Both the position numbers and the translations under genes were made by a program. The notes below the pieces were generated by a model. It ran no database searches. It saw nothing but the letters and a program-made list of their open reading frames with translations, and was not told the DNA's origin. Positions 48,726 to 57,365 of a DNA stretch of 64,000 bases are shown piece after piece (position 1 is the first letter of the stretch; every line of letters begins with the position of its first letter). The stretch covers positions 82,466 to 146,465 of the forward strand of contig NZ_JAUSUA010000007.1 in the NCBI RefSeq assembly GCF_030813245.1, read 5' to 3'. Origin of the DNA: Alkalicoccobacillus murimartini (lineage in GTDB: Bacteria; Bacillota; Bacilli; Bacillales; Bacillaceae_D).

Positions 48726-49033
48726 GAGGGTTTGATTACGATCAATTCATTATTCAGCTCCAACGTCTCACCCCCTGGGCAAGTGCCTTTATCAGCATAC
48801 TTACCATCAATCAGGTCAGCGATTGAGCTTGGTGGATTACCTTCTTCAAGTTCATAAACTGAGACTTGTGCTTGTAAAAGCTTGATTGTGGCATCACACC
48901 CCTTTTCACCTGCTACTTCATTATTTTTTGTCATGTTGGGGATGGCAATTAAAAGGAGAATGGAGATAATCATTAACACAACTAACATTTCAACAAGTGT
49001 AAATCCTCGCTTACAACGTAGGTACTTTCTCAA
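48722..49033 (-). CDS. comGC: Major competence pseudopilin ComGC
   Basis: Major pilin of the DNA-uptake (transformation) pilus. 103 residues with prepilin signal CKRG-FTLVEMLVVLMIISILLL including Glu at +5, and two Cys in the C-terminal part. The start is TTG, about 10 nt after AAAGGAG. It is separated from comGB by the tRNA operon and that operon's terminator. Confidence 0.95.
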   Translation of the reverse strand: MRKYLRCKRGFTLVEMLVVLMIISILLLIAIPNMTKNNEVAGEKGCDATIKLLQAQVSVYELEEGNPPSSIADLIDGKYADKGTCPGGETLELNNELIVIKPS

Positions 49034-49205
49034 ATGGACCCTCTCCTTTTTGAAATGGAGGGATTCGGGGCATAGTAGAGGCTATCGGGGAGAAACTGTA
49101 CTTTACACGTCGTCCTCCTTTCAATGGGAATACCTCTTTATTAGACAACATCTTCTAAAAACCCTGCTTTTTCTAAAAAATAATTCTACATTATATTTTC
49201 AACAC

Positions 49206-49246
49206 AAAAAAACATGACTCTGTTGTACACAGAGTCATGTTTTTGT
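49206..49246 (-). terminator. Terminator of the tRNA operon, just upstream of comGC
   Basis: Minus strand: AAACATGACTCTGT/ACAGAGTCATGTTT stem with a 4-5 nt loop, followed by TTTT. It lies 5 nt after the last tRNA. Confidence 0.92.
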
Positions 49247-49250
49247 TTGA

Positions 49251-49332
49251 TGCGGGTGAAGGGACTTGAACCCCCACGTCATAAGACACTAGATCCTAAA
49301 TCTAGCGCGTCTGCCAATTCCGCCACACCCGC
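49251..49332 (-). tRNA. tRNA-Leu (anticodon TAG)
   Basis: Cloverleaf with acceptor GCGGGTG/CACCCGC, a long class II variable arm, anticodon loop containing TAG and T-loop TTCAAGT. Discriminator A, CCA not encoded. Last tRNA of the operon. Confidence 0.95.
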
Positions 49333-49357
49333 ATATGCAATTGCTTACCTTCAAAAA

Positions 49358-49448
49358 TGGCGGAGAAGGAGGGATTTGAACCCTCGCGCCGCTTACACGA
49401 CCTACACCCTTAGCAGGGGCGCCCCTTCAGCCACTTGGGTACTTCTCC
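49358..49448 (-). tRNA. tRNA-Ser (anticodon GCT)
   Basis: Acceptor GGAGAAG/CTTCTCC, anticodon GCT, long variable arm. G at the discriminator position and an encoded CCA. Confidence 0.95.
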
Positions 49449-49489
49449 AAGAATAAAAAGCATAGCTCTTTTCTTTTTGAAGAGTATGA

Positions 49490-49563
<74 letters not shown>

Positions 49564-49575
49564 ATACTCTATAAA

Positions 49576-49646
49576 AGCGGGTGATGAGAATCGAACTCAC
49601 ATCATCAGCTTGGAAGGCTGAGGTTTTACCACTAAACTACACCCGC
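49576..49646 (-). tRNA. tRNA-Gly (anticodon TCC)
   Basis: Acceptor GCGGGTG/CACCCGC, loop CTTCCAA, T-loop TTCGATT. Discriminator T, usual for glycine. Confidence 0.95.
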
Positions 49647-49701
49647 ATGGTAAAAAAGATAGTGCATTATTTCTTTTGCTCTAATGAAATAGAAAAGCAA
49701 A

Positions 49702-49773
49702 AGCGGAAGACGAGATTCGAACTCGCGACCCCCACCTTGGCAAGGTGATGTTCTACCACTGAACTACTTCCGC
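49702..49773 (-). tRNA. tRNA-Gly (anticodon GCC)
   Basis: Acceptor GCGGAAG/CTTCCGC, loop TTGCCAA, T-loop TTCGAAT. Discriminator T. Confidence 0.95.
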
Positions 49774-49777
49774 AAAA

Positions 49778-49852
49778 TGGCTGGGCTACCTGGGATCGAA
49801 CCAGGGAATGACGGAATCAAAATCCGTTGCCTTACCGCTTGGCTATAGCCCA
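49778..49852 (-). tRNA. tRNA-Gln (anticodon TTG)
   Basis: Acceptor TGGGCTA/TAGCCCA, loop TTTTGAT, T-loop TTCGATC. G discriminator and encoded CCA. A second, diverged tRNA-Gln with the same anticodon lies at 52590 on the other strand. Confidence 0.95.
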
Positions 49853-49874
49853 ACTGTAAAAAAGAAAAAAGGTA

Positions 49875-50099
<225 letters not shown>

Positions 50100-50104
50100 A
50101 AAAA

Positions 50105-50197
50105 TGGAGGAGGAAGAGGGATTCGAACCCCCGCGCGGTTTGACCCGCCTGTCGGTTTTCAAGACCGATCCCTTCAGCCAGACTTGGGTATTCCTCC
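50105..50197 (-). tRNA. tRNA-Ser (anticodon TGA) with U73
   Basis: Acceptor GGAGGAA/TTCCTCC, loop containing TGA, long variable arm, T-loop TTCGAAT, encoded CCA. The base before CCA is T (U73), whereas bacterial tRNA-Ser, including the one at 49358, normally has G73. Confidence 0.93.
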
Positions 50198-50215
50198 GAG
50201 TAAAAAGTATATAAG

Positions 50216-50288
50216 TGGAGCCTAGCGGGATCGAACCGCTGACCTCCTGCGTGCAAGGCAGGCGCTCTCCCAGCTGAGCTAAGGCCCC
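50216..50288 (-). tRNA. tRNA-Ala (anticodon TGC)
   Basis: First gene of the operon. Acceptor GGGGCCT/AGGCTCC contains the G3:U70 alanine identity pair; loop TTGCAC(G), T-loop TTCGATC, discriminator A. Confidence 0.95.
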
Positions 50289-50353
50289 TCGGGTACTTAC
50301 TGTTTTGCTATGTAAGCTGTCGTTGTTTTGAATAACTATCAGCGACGTTTAAT

Positions 50354-50383
50354 AATATAACACAGGATCTCAAAATTAAGCAA
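50354..50383 (-). promoter_or_regulatory. Promoter of the tRNA operon
   Basis: Minus strand: TTGCTT (50378-50383), 18-nt spacer, TATATT (50354-50359), about 66 nt before tRNA-Ala. It lies between comGB and the tRNAs, showing that the array is its own transcription unit. Confidence 0.65.
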
Positions 50384-50405
50384 GGGTTTTTCGAAAAAAA
50401 GTTTT

Positions 50406-50437
50406 TGTGGGAGAAAAAAAGTTTTTTCCTCCCACTT
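50406..50437 (-). terminator. Hairpin directly after comGB
   Basis: GTGGGAGGAAAAAA/TTTTTTTCTCCCAC stem 4 nt past the comGB stop. The T-run is inside the stem rather than after it, so termination efficiency is uncertain; it may mark the end of comGA-comGB transcription. Confidence 0.5.
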
Positions 50438-50440
50438 ATA

Positions 50441-51481
50441 TTACCTCAAAGCACCTATCATTTCAAACATTGGAAGCATAACAGATAAAAAAACGATAAA
50501 AATAAATCCTCCCATTCCTACAAAGAAGATTGGTTGCAACAATGTTAACATCTTTTTTAATGCATCCTCCAACTCAGTAAATAAAATGTGGCTATAATTC
50601 TGCAAATCTGATGCCATAAATCCTGTGCGATTCCCGTTTTCCACAACAAATGCGAGATCCTTAGAAAAGTAATGGCGGTTTGACAACATTTGATTAAATG
50701 ATTCACCCTGTTCAAGTTCTGCTTTCATCAACATGGCTTCATGCTGAAAAAAAGGAAGGTGTGATTGTTTCTCAAAAATACTTAATGCATTCTGTATGGA
50801 CATACCCGCTTCGAGAAGACGGCCAAATTGAAGTGAAAAATAATACGTTACTATTCTTCGTGTGAATCCAGCAAGAAATTTAATTCTAAGAAGTTTATTT
50901 ATTTTAACATGGGCTGATAGTGGTTTGATTCGGATGCGATAATACAAGTATAAGCTTGTTACGAAAATGATAAGGGATACAGCTAAGAGTGGCAGATTTT
51001 CGAGGAAACCAAAGAAAAATGCAGTTAATGCTGGGGGGTCACTATCCATCGACACAAAAAGCTTTTGAAAGTGAGGAACAATAAATTGCTGTACGATAAT
51101 AAGCACCATCACTCCAGCCCAGCCGAGTACTAAAGGATACCTAAGGAGCTTCTGAATCTCACTTTTTGTTTTTTCCCTCCCTTCAAAAACAATGCCTGCC
51201 TGAATAAGCCCTTCCGCTACCTCACCCTGTTCTTCATAAAAATAAATGAAAGAAAGAATATCAGCAGGAAGATTTAGATGTTCAAACGCTTCATGAATCC
51301 GTATACCATTCTGTAGATCAATTTGAACATTTTTTAATTGTTCTTGATCATGCTCGTTCACATGTAATGCGACAAAAGATAGGGCTGCTTCCATTGGATA
51401 ACCTTGTTGAAGTAAGCGACCTATCCGAATCAATCGTTTAGCTAGCTCTAGTTTCTTTGTTTTTCTTGTGAAAAGGATCAG
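50441..51481 (-). CDS. comGB: Competence pilus membrane platform protein ComGB, start unclear
   Basis: GspF/PilC-type inner-membrane protein of the DNA-uptake pilus. Three C-terminal-type membrane segments and two homologous halves are visible (GRLLQQGYPMEAALSF and GRLLEAGMSIQNALSIF). The family start aligns near LFTRKTKKLELA. GGAGG (51489-51493) is 1 nt from GTG (51487) but exactly 7 nt from CTG (51481), and 10 nt from ATC. I use CTG, giving 346 residues; GTG is the conservative alternative. It overlaps the comGA stop. Confidence 0.85.
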   Translation of the reverse strand: MILFTRKTKKLELAKRLIRIGRLLQQGYPMEAALSFVALHVNEHDQEQLKNVQIDLQNGIRIHEAFEHLNLPADILSFIYFYEEQGEVAEGLIQAGIVFEGREKTKSEIQKLLRYPLVLGWAGVMVLIIVQQFIVPHFQKLFVSMDSDPPALTAFFFGFLENLPLLAVSLIIFVTSLYLYYRIRIKPLSAHVKINKLLRIKFLAGFTRRIVTYYFSLQFGRLLEAGMSIQNALSIFEKQSHLPFFQHEAMLMKAELEQGESFNQMLSNRHYFSKDLAFVVENGNRTGFMASDLQNYSHILFTELEDALKKMLTLLQPIFFVGMGGFIFIVFLSVMLPMFEMIGALR

Positions 51482-52479
51482 TCCCACTCCTCCATTCTTT
51501 TCATAACTTGCTCTGATACATAGCCTAATGCCCATGCTTTTCTAGCTGTTTGTTTTAGCTGATAATACACGGGTCTCTTACTAGAATATACGGCAGACTT
51601 TAGTGCTACACCTTCCATGTATTCATAAATCGCTTGTTGCTGATCAAAGCACGTACGAACCAACCGTTGTGCAAAAATGATTCTACACACCTCCGCCAGC
51701 TCAACCTTAGACAAGCCATATTCCTGAAATCGCAAAATAGCTTGAAAAGCATCGGTCGTATGAATACTCGCTAATACTAAATGACCCGTCAAGGATGCTC
51801 GAACCGCCAAAGCCGCTGTTTCTTGATCACGGATTTCACCTACAAGGATGACATCGGGATCATGTCGGAGAATAGAGCGGAGCCCTGATTCAAATGTTAA
51901 ACCTGCGCGGTGATTCACTTCTAACTGAACAGCATAGTCTAACGAACGCTCCACAGGATCCTCGATTGAAATCACAGATCGAGTTTGATCGCATAAAATT
52001 TCTTCAGCCAATGCATATAATGTTGTCGTTTTTCCTGAGCTGGTTGGACCACAAATGAGTACGAGCCCATTTTGTAGATGAGACATTTCTTGAAGCTTAG
52101 ATGATTGGGTGTGAATGAGGGGCAGTTCTTGTAGGGACTTTCGTTTTTTTTGTGGGAGCAGCCGTATGGCTAAGCTTTCCATATTTTGAGCGGGCAAAGT
52201 GGATAATCGTAGGGAATAGAGGCCCTGTTTCGTTTGAACGGTCATCGCCGTACTTTGAGGCTTGCGTCTTTCACCTATATCCATACCAGACATGTACTTA
52301 AAATGACTAATTAATCGCTCTGCAACGTGATGAGTCATTCTCCTTTGTTCATTCATCTGGCCAAGAATACGGTATTGAATCGAGCAATTTTCTTTTTGAG
52401 GAACAAAATGGATATCCGTTACCTGTTTGTGAATGGCATCTTCAATTAAACGGCTACTTTCTACATCAATTTCGTACAA
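51478..52479 (-). CDS. comGA: Competence pilus ATPase ComGA
   Basis: Secretion ATPase that powers assembly of the transformation pilus. The 333-residue protein has Walker A CGPTSSGKTTTLYAL, Asp box SIEDPVE and Walker B DVILVGEIRD. I choose TTG at 52479 (LYEIDVESSRLIEDAI), 4 nt after AAGGTGG; this matches the B. subtilis N-terminus. An upstream ATG at 52518 has a poor ribosome site. Confidence 0.93.
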   Translation of the reverse strand: MYEIDVESSRLIEDAIHKQVTDIHFVPQKENCSIQYRILGQMNEQRRMTHHVAERLISHFKYMSGMDIGERRKPQSTAMTVQTKQGLYSLRLSTLPAQNMESLAIRLLPQKKRKSLQELPLIHTQSSKLQEMSHLQNGLVLICGPTSSGKTTTLYALAEEILCDQTRSVISIEDPVERSLDYAVQLEVNHRAGLTFESGLRSILRHDPDVILVGEIRDQETAALAVRASLTGHLVLASIHTTDAFQAILRFQEYGLSKVELAEVCRIIFAQRLVRTCFDQQQAIYEYMEGVALKSAVYSSKRPVYYQLKQTARKAWALGYVSEQVMKRMEEWD

Positions 52480-52589
52480 TAATCCACCTTCTTTCCATAA
52501 CAGACTATTTTCTACCATTCGACAGCCCCAGTATTTTTTCCTGCACGCATAAAAAAATATCATCAGGACATACTTTTTTTATAAACAAA

Positions 52590-52660
52590 TGGGCTATAGC
52601 CAAGTGGTAAGGCAACGGACTTTGACTTCGTTATCGTTGGTTCGAATCCAGCTAGCCCAG
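52590..52660 (+). tRNA. Lone tRNA-Gln (anticodon TTG)
   Basis: Acceptor TGGGCTA/TAGCCCA, loop CTTTGAC, T-arm GTTGG-TTCGAAT-CCAGC with one wobble, four-base variable loop, G discriminator, CCA not encoded. It differs at many positions from the Gln gene at 49778. Folds fully, so probably functional; divergent from comGA. Confidence 0.85.
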
Positions 52661-52666
52661 TATCAA

Positions 52667-52708
52667 CACAGACGAGTACACCTGATGAGGGCTGTGCTCG
52701 TCTATTTT
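52667..52708 (+). terminator. Terminator after tRNA-Gln
   Basis: AGACGAG..ACA/TGTGCTCGTCT stem followed by ATTTTGATTTT. It overlaps the 3' end of the convergent HNH gene. Confidence 0.75.
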
Positions 52709-52986
52709 GATTTTCTTGTCTTGGGAATGGTTTGTGACGGTTGTTTGCGTATCCATTTGATAAACCGCCGAATGGCCTCGTCCCTTTGAAGCTGCTCAAT
52801 GCTTGATAACCTTAATGCCAATTCAGCATTACTATAGAGGGCATGAATTTGCTTATGACAAGGAATACAGAGCATAGCCTTCTCTAGATGAGCTCCTCCT
52901 TTCTGCCTCGGAATAAGATGATGAACGGTTCTCTCCACTTCTTCACGCAAACATAGTTCGCATTGTCCTCTATTCAACCCTTTCAT
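52702..52986 (-). CDS. Small HNH-endonuclease-domain protein
   Basis: A 94-residue protein with the HNH core CELCLREE..TVHHLIPRQKGG..LCIPCHKQIH: two CxxC zinc pairs and the catalytic His. Stand-alone HNH proteins like this are common in Bacillaceae with no defined role. Start ATG 9 nt after GAGGAA. Confidence 0.85.
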   Translation of the reverse strand: MKGLNRGQCELCLREEVERTVHHLIPRQKGGAHLEKAMLCIPCHKQIHALYSNAELALRLSSIEQLQRDEAIRRFIKWIRKQPSQTIPKTRKSK

Positions 52987-53156
52987 AATAAGCTTCCTCT
53001 CTCTCTTAATTTTTTCCCTATGGCTTAGTGTGCATGGAACATAAAAGCCGTATCCTTTATTTAAGAAATAAACCTCCCCTTTCTTCTGTAAATTTGCTAC
53101 GATTAATAGTATCTTTTTAAAGTGTTAGAGTGATTGTCGCAAAGGATGTTATCTAT

Positions 53157-55499
53157 ATGCAAATCGCATTTTATCAACATAAATTAACAAATTTAACTGT
53201 CGTAGACCGAAGTGAGTGGCAGCGAATCTATCAAGCTTGCAAGCGCGGGGAAGTTACCTGTGCACATTGTCAGGAGCCCGTACGTATGCAAATGAGTATC
53301 CAACAGGCTCCTTTCTTTGAGCATCCAAGATCCCTGTTTGATTGTGCTAAACAGGTAGAGCAGCTTGAACAAGCAAAGGCTCCAAAGGAGAAACCTCAAC
53401 CTGAATCCGCAGGGACAAGTGTTGGTGGATTTGTTCTCCCAAAGGGTCGCTCGATCGAATCTCAGGCATCAACAGAACCCGTTCTTTCTTGGAAGGAGCC
53501 CGAACAAATTCGTGCTTTTCCAGAATTCATTCGTACACCTGCTCCTGCTGCAGAAGATACTAATGCATACCGGGGGTTGCTTGAGCAATCTGGGATCATT
53601 CTAGATTCCTCTCAGTGGCGAGCTGTCACAAAAACAGAAGGTCCTCTTTTGTTAGTGGCTGGGGCCGGCAGTGGCAAGACTCGAGTCTTAACGAGCCGTG
53701 CGGCATATATGCTCGTAAATGAAGGAATCCCTCCACAGGAAATGATTCTTGTTACCTTCACAGCAAAGGCTGCAAAAGAAATGAAGGAACGCATGAAAAT
53801 CTATCCAGGCATTGACAAACGTACCTTACAGAAATTAATGATTGGGACGTTCCATAGTATCTTTTACAAAATGTTGATTCATCATGAACCTGAAACCTGG
53901 GATAGCCGTTTTTTGCTTAAAGAGTGGCAACGATCGCAGATGTTAAAAGAAGCTGGTCGTGAAATGGATTTAGAAGAGAAAGAGTTCGCTTATGACCAAG
54001 CACTTACACAAATCAGCTGGTGGAAAAACCACTTAATCACACCCAAGGATGTGAAGCCTGCTGATATTTGGGAGGAACGTTGCGCATATCTGTATCGGCG
54101 TTATGAAGAGATTAGAATAAGTCGTTCTGCTTTTGACTTTGATGATATGCTGACTGGCTGTTACGAGCTGTTACTAAGCAATCCAGTATTACTTGAACGG
54201 TACCAAAAACGATTCTCTTATGTGTCCGTTGATGAATTCCAGGATATCAACAAAATTCAATTCAAACTGATTCAACTTCTCTGTGAGCCTCAACGTAATC
54301 TATGTGTGGTAGGAGATGACGACCAGTCTATTTATGCGTTCCGTGGCAGTGACCCTGATTATTTACGCTCCTTCTCATCTTTGTATCCAGAAGGGCAAAC
54401 AATTATCCTTAATCAAAATTATCGTTCGTCGCATCCAATCGTATCCGTTGCTAACAATGTAGTGACAAGTAACAAGCAGAGAGTTAGCAAACAGCTTCAG
54501 GCCCAATCTACGTCTGATACGGTCCCTTTTCTCTTTTTCCCTTATGATGAAGAAGAGGAAGCAACAATGATTGTAACGGATATAAAGGAGCGCATTGAGA
54601 ATGGCGCCACTCCCTCAGATTTCGCCATCTTGTATCGAACCAACGTTCACTCTATGGCGCTTTTTGAGAGGCTTATTCAATCAAGCATCCCTTTTGTAGT
54701 TGAGCAGGACGGAGACTCTTTTTACAAACGAAAAGTTGTTAGGAAAGCTCTTTCGTATCTACGAATTAGTCAGCATCCCGATGACACAGAGGCAATGACC
54801 GATCTCATTGGTGCCTTATTCTTAAAACAAGAAAGACTAACAGACATTAAAAGAATGAGCATCTTACATGATTGCTCCTTATTAGAAGCATTAAAGCATC
54901 TCGATGGTTTGAAACCCTTTCAGCTTAAAAAGCTGGAGGAGCTGCCAAATCATTGCAAAGAGATTCGTACAGCCTCACCTGAGACCGCCCTTGGTATGAT
55001 TGAAAAGGAGCTTGGTTTCAAAGACTATCTAAAGAAACAAGGTAATGAAGGAAATAAAATGGATAAAGGCAGCGATGATCTCGCACGTCTCAAAGTCTCG
55101 GCAAGACAACACAACACCATCGAATCTTTTTTACAGCATGTAAATCATATTATTGCGAAGCAGGATGAAAAAAAGAAGCAACCCATTGAATCCAATGCTG
55201 TGCAACTCATGACTATCCATCGTTCAAAAGGACTGGAATTTAAAACGGTGTATATACTTGGCGCGGTTGAAGGATCCATGCCTCATGACTATGCATTAGA
55301 AGCTTGGCGAGATGGCGATGATCAGCCTCTTGAAGAGGAAAGAAGACTCATGTATGTTGCCATGACACGTGCTGAACAACACCTAGCAATCTCTGTACCT
55401 ATGATGTATCGTGGCAAACGTGCTCAACGGTCCCGTTTCGTCCGAGAAATGAGTAGAAGAACAGCTCCACTTACACGAAACGAGGTGACGACTAGATGA
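53157..55499 (+). CDS. UvrD/Rep-type DNA helicase with CoiA-like N-terminal zinc knuckle
   Basis: A 780-residue superfamily 1A helicase with motif I GAGSGKTRVLTSRAA, motif II DEFQDINKIQ, motif III GDDDQSIYAFRGSD, motif IV NYRSS and motif VI YVAMTRAEQHL. The first ~70 residues (CAHCQEP, then FFEHP and Cys63) resemble the N-terminal part of the competence protein CoiA. It may correspond to the YjcD-type helicases of Bacillus. The ATG at 53157 is 8 nt after AAAGGATG. It overlaps the HD gene downstream. Confidence 0.88.
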   Translation: MQIAFYQHKLTNLTVVDRSEWQRIYQACKRGEVTCAHCQEPVRMQMSIQQAPFFEHPRSLFDCAKQVEQLEQAKAPKEKPQPESAGTSVGGFVLPKGRSIESQASTEPVLSWKEPEQIRAFPEFIRTPAPAAEDTNAYRGLLEQSGIILDSSQWRAVTKTEGPLLLVAGAGSGKTRVLTSRAAYMLVNEGIPPQEMILVTFTAKAAKEMKERMKIYPGIDKRTLQKLMIGTFHSIFYKMLIHHEPETWDSRFLLKEWQRSQMLKEAGREMDLEEKEFAYDQALTQISWWKNHLITPKDVKPADIWEERCAYLYRRYEEIRISRSAFDFDDMLTGCYELLLSNPVLLERYQKRFSYVSVDEFQDINKIQFKLIQLLCEPQRNLCVVGDDDQSIYAFRGSDPDYLRSFSSLYPEGQTIILNQNYRSSHPIVSVANNVVTSNKQRVSKQLQAQSTSDTVPFLFFPYDEEEEATMIVTDIKERIENGATPSDFAILYRTNVHSMALFERLIQSSIPFVVEQDGDSFYKRKVVRKALSYLRISQHPDDTEAMTDLIGALFLKQERLTDIKRMSILHDCSLLEALKHLDGLKPFQLKKLEELPNHCKEIRTASPETALGMIEKELGFKDYLKKQGNEGNKMDKGSDDLARLKVSARQHNTIESFLQHVNHIIAKQDEKKKQPIESNAVQLMTIHRSKGLEFKTVYILGAVEGSMPHDYALEAWRDGDDQPLEEERRLMYVAMTRAEQHLAISVPMMYRGKRAQRSRFVREMSRRTAPLTRNEVTTR

Positions 55500-56137
55500 A
55501 TGAATCGATCATTAAGTTAACTGAACAATGGGTCCAGGAACAGCTATCTCATGATACAACAGGTCATGATTGGTACCATATAAAAAGGGTCACGACATTA
55601 GCGAAGCACCTTTCAATTGATGCAGAAGTAAATATGAATGTGATTATTCTTGCCTGCCTTATGCATGATTTAGCAGACGACAAAGTAGTAGAGAGTGAAG
55701 AAGCTGGCCTTGCTTCCATCACAAATTGGCTTGAGGATCATGACGTTTCACCTGAAGATACCAAACACATCCTTTCAATTATTACTACAATGTCCTTTAA
55801 AGCAGGTAAGGGTGACCCCATGCGGACCTTAGAAGGACAGATCGTTCAGGACGCAGATCGCCTTGATGCACTCGGTGCCATTGGAATCGCCAGAACCTTT
55901 ACATACTCCGGTCACAAAAAACAATCTATGTACGATCCTACACTCCGTGTTCGTGAAAACATGAGTATTGAGGAATACCGTCACGGGCAGTCTAGTGCTA
56001 TTCAACATTTTTACGAAAAACTGCTTAAGCTTCCAGAACGAATGAATACGACTCAAGGTAGGGTATTAGCAGATCAAAGAGCTGAGTACATGAGAACTTT
56101 TCTTGAACAATTTTACTCAGAATGGTCTTTCGAATAA
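55496..56137 (+). CDS. HD-domain phosphohydrolase (YpgQ-like)
   Basis: A 213-residue HD-superfamily protein with HDWYHIKRV (metal His), CLMHDLADDK (HD motif) and VQDADRLDALGAIG. B. subtilis YpgQ of this type is a nucleoside-triphosphate pyrophosphohydrolase, so nucleotide clean-up is a reasonable guess. The ATG overlaps the helicase stop (ATGA), so they are co-translated. Confidence 0.85.
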   Translation: MNESIIKLTEQWVQEQLSHDTTGHDWYHIKRVTTLAKHLSIDAEVNMNVIILACLMHDLADDKVVESEEAGLASITNWLEDHDVSPEDTKHILSIITTMSFKAGKGDPMRTLEGQIVQDADRLDALGAIGIARTFTYSGHKKQSMYDPTLRVRENMSIEEYRHGQSSAIQHFYEKLLKLPERMNTTQGRVLADQRAEYMRTFLEQFYSEWSFE

Positions 56138-56180
56138 AAAAAGCCAGAACCCCTTTTAATAAGGGATTCTGGCTTTTTAA
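56137..56180. terminator. Bidirectional terminator after the HD gene
   Basis: 18-bp near-perfect stem AAAAAGCCAGAACCCCTT/AAGGGATTCTGGCTTTTT, serving both convergent genes. Confidence 0.92.
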
Positions 56181-56185
56181 ATACA

Positions 56186-57331
56186 CTATTCTTTGTTACC
56201 AAGCTTCCAAGTCACAGCGATATTACGAGCTAACTCTTCAAGATATACCAGTCCATTAGTCATGGCGTCTTCGAGTGGGACAGCTCCCGGTACAAGAGAA
56301 TATGCAGCATCAATGCCATGCTTAAAAATGACTTGATATTCTTTACCAAGCTGCCCTGCAACCGCAATAACGGGTACTCCTGTTTTTTTCGCTGCTTTAG
56401 CTACACCAATCGGCGTCTTCCCAAAGATGGATTGATGATCGAGTCTTCCCTCACCTGTTATGACAAGATCTGCACCCTTTACTTTTGTTTCAAAATCCGT
56501 CAGTTCCAGGACCAAAGTTATACCAGATGCTAACCGCGGATTAAGAAAGGCTAAGAGACCAGCACCTAGTCCTCCAGCTGCTCCTGCTCCAGGCGTATGA
56601 CAAATATCGATCCCTAACTGCCTTTCTACAACAGCTGCATAGTGCGTAAGACCACGCTCTAGCTTCTCTCGTATTTCAGGTGTAGTTGCTCCTTTTTGCG
56701 GACCATAAATAGCCGTAGCTCCATTTTCACCAAGTAAAGGGTTGTCCACATCTGAAGCAACTTCAATGGACGCAGCAGATAAAAGCGGGTGCAACCGTTC
56801 CGTTTTAATGGTTGCTAACGTATGTAGGGAGCCTCCTCCATATTCAAGATCTTGACCATTGGAATCAAGCAATCTTATGCCCAAAGCTTGTGCCATACCA
56901 GCTCCCCCATCATTGGTTGAGCTTCCTCCTAAACCAAGGATAATTCGTTTGGCTCCCTCTTTTAGAGCATCCGCAATTAACTCTCCCGTACCATATGTCG
57001 TTGTGATTAGAGGATTTCGTTGATCTAATGGAACATGATGAAGACCAGATGCAGAGGCCATTTCAATAACAGCAACGCCCTCTTCTTTTGATAAAGCATA
57101 AACAGCTTCAACAGGTGTTCCTAAAGGTCCCGTTACGGTTACATGCCTAAGTTCACCTCGCAGTGCTTCAGCTAATGATTCAACGGTGCCTTCTCCTCCA
57201 TCAGCCATAGGAATTTTTATATAGTCAGCCTCTGGGAAAACCTCTTTAAACCCTTTTTCTATTGCTGTTGCAGCTTCCATAGCTGAAAAACTTTCCTTAA
57301 AAGAATCGGGAGCAATAACAATTTTTTTCAT
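56186..57331 (-). CDS. glxK: Glycerate kinase (GarK/GlxK family)
   Basis: Phosphorylates D-glycerate, usually to 2-phosphoglycerate. The 381-residue protein has the family signatures APDSFKESFSA, MADGGEGT, LGLGGSSTNDGGAGMAQALG and TGEGRLDHQSIFGK. The ATG at 57331 lies 7 nt after GAGAGGATG. It follows the GntR regulator on the same strand and is divergent from the tartrate dehydrogenase, whose possible product is D-glycerate. Confidence 0.94.
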   Translation of the reverse strand: MKKIVIAPDSFKESFSAMEAATAIEKGFKEVFPEADYIKIPMADGGEGTVESLAEALRGELRHVTVTGPLGTPVEAVYALSKEEGVAVIEMASASGLHHVPLDQRNPLITTTYGTGELIADALKEGAKRIILGLGGSSTNDGGAGMAQALGIRLLDSNGQDLEYGGGSLHTLATIKTERLHPLLSAASIEVASDVDNPLLGENGATAIYGPQKGATTPEIREKLERGLTHYAAVVERQLGIDICHTPGAGAAGGLGAGLLAFLNPRLASGITLVLELTDFETKVKGADLVITGEGRLDHQSIFGKTPIGVAKAAKKTGVPVIAVAGQLGKEYQVIFKHGIDAAYSLVPGAVPLEDAMTNGLVYLEELARNIAVTWKLGNKE

Positions 57332-57365
57332 CAAGAAACATCCTCTCTCTTTTTTTTTACTTAGG

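Noticed and set aside
52480..52589. ComK box upstream of comGA
   Set aside because: AT-rich stretches are present, but no pair of AAAA-N5-TTTT boxes at the required spacing could be found.
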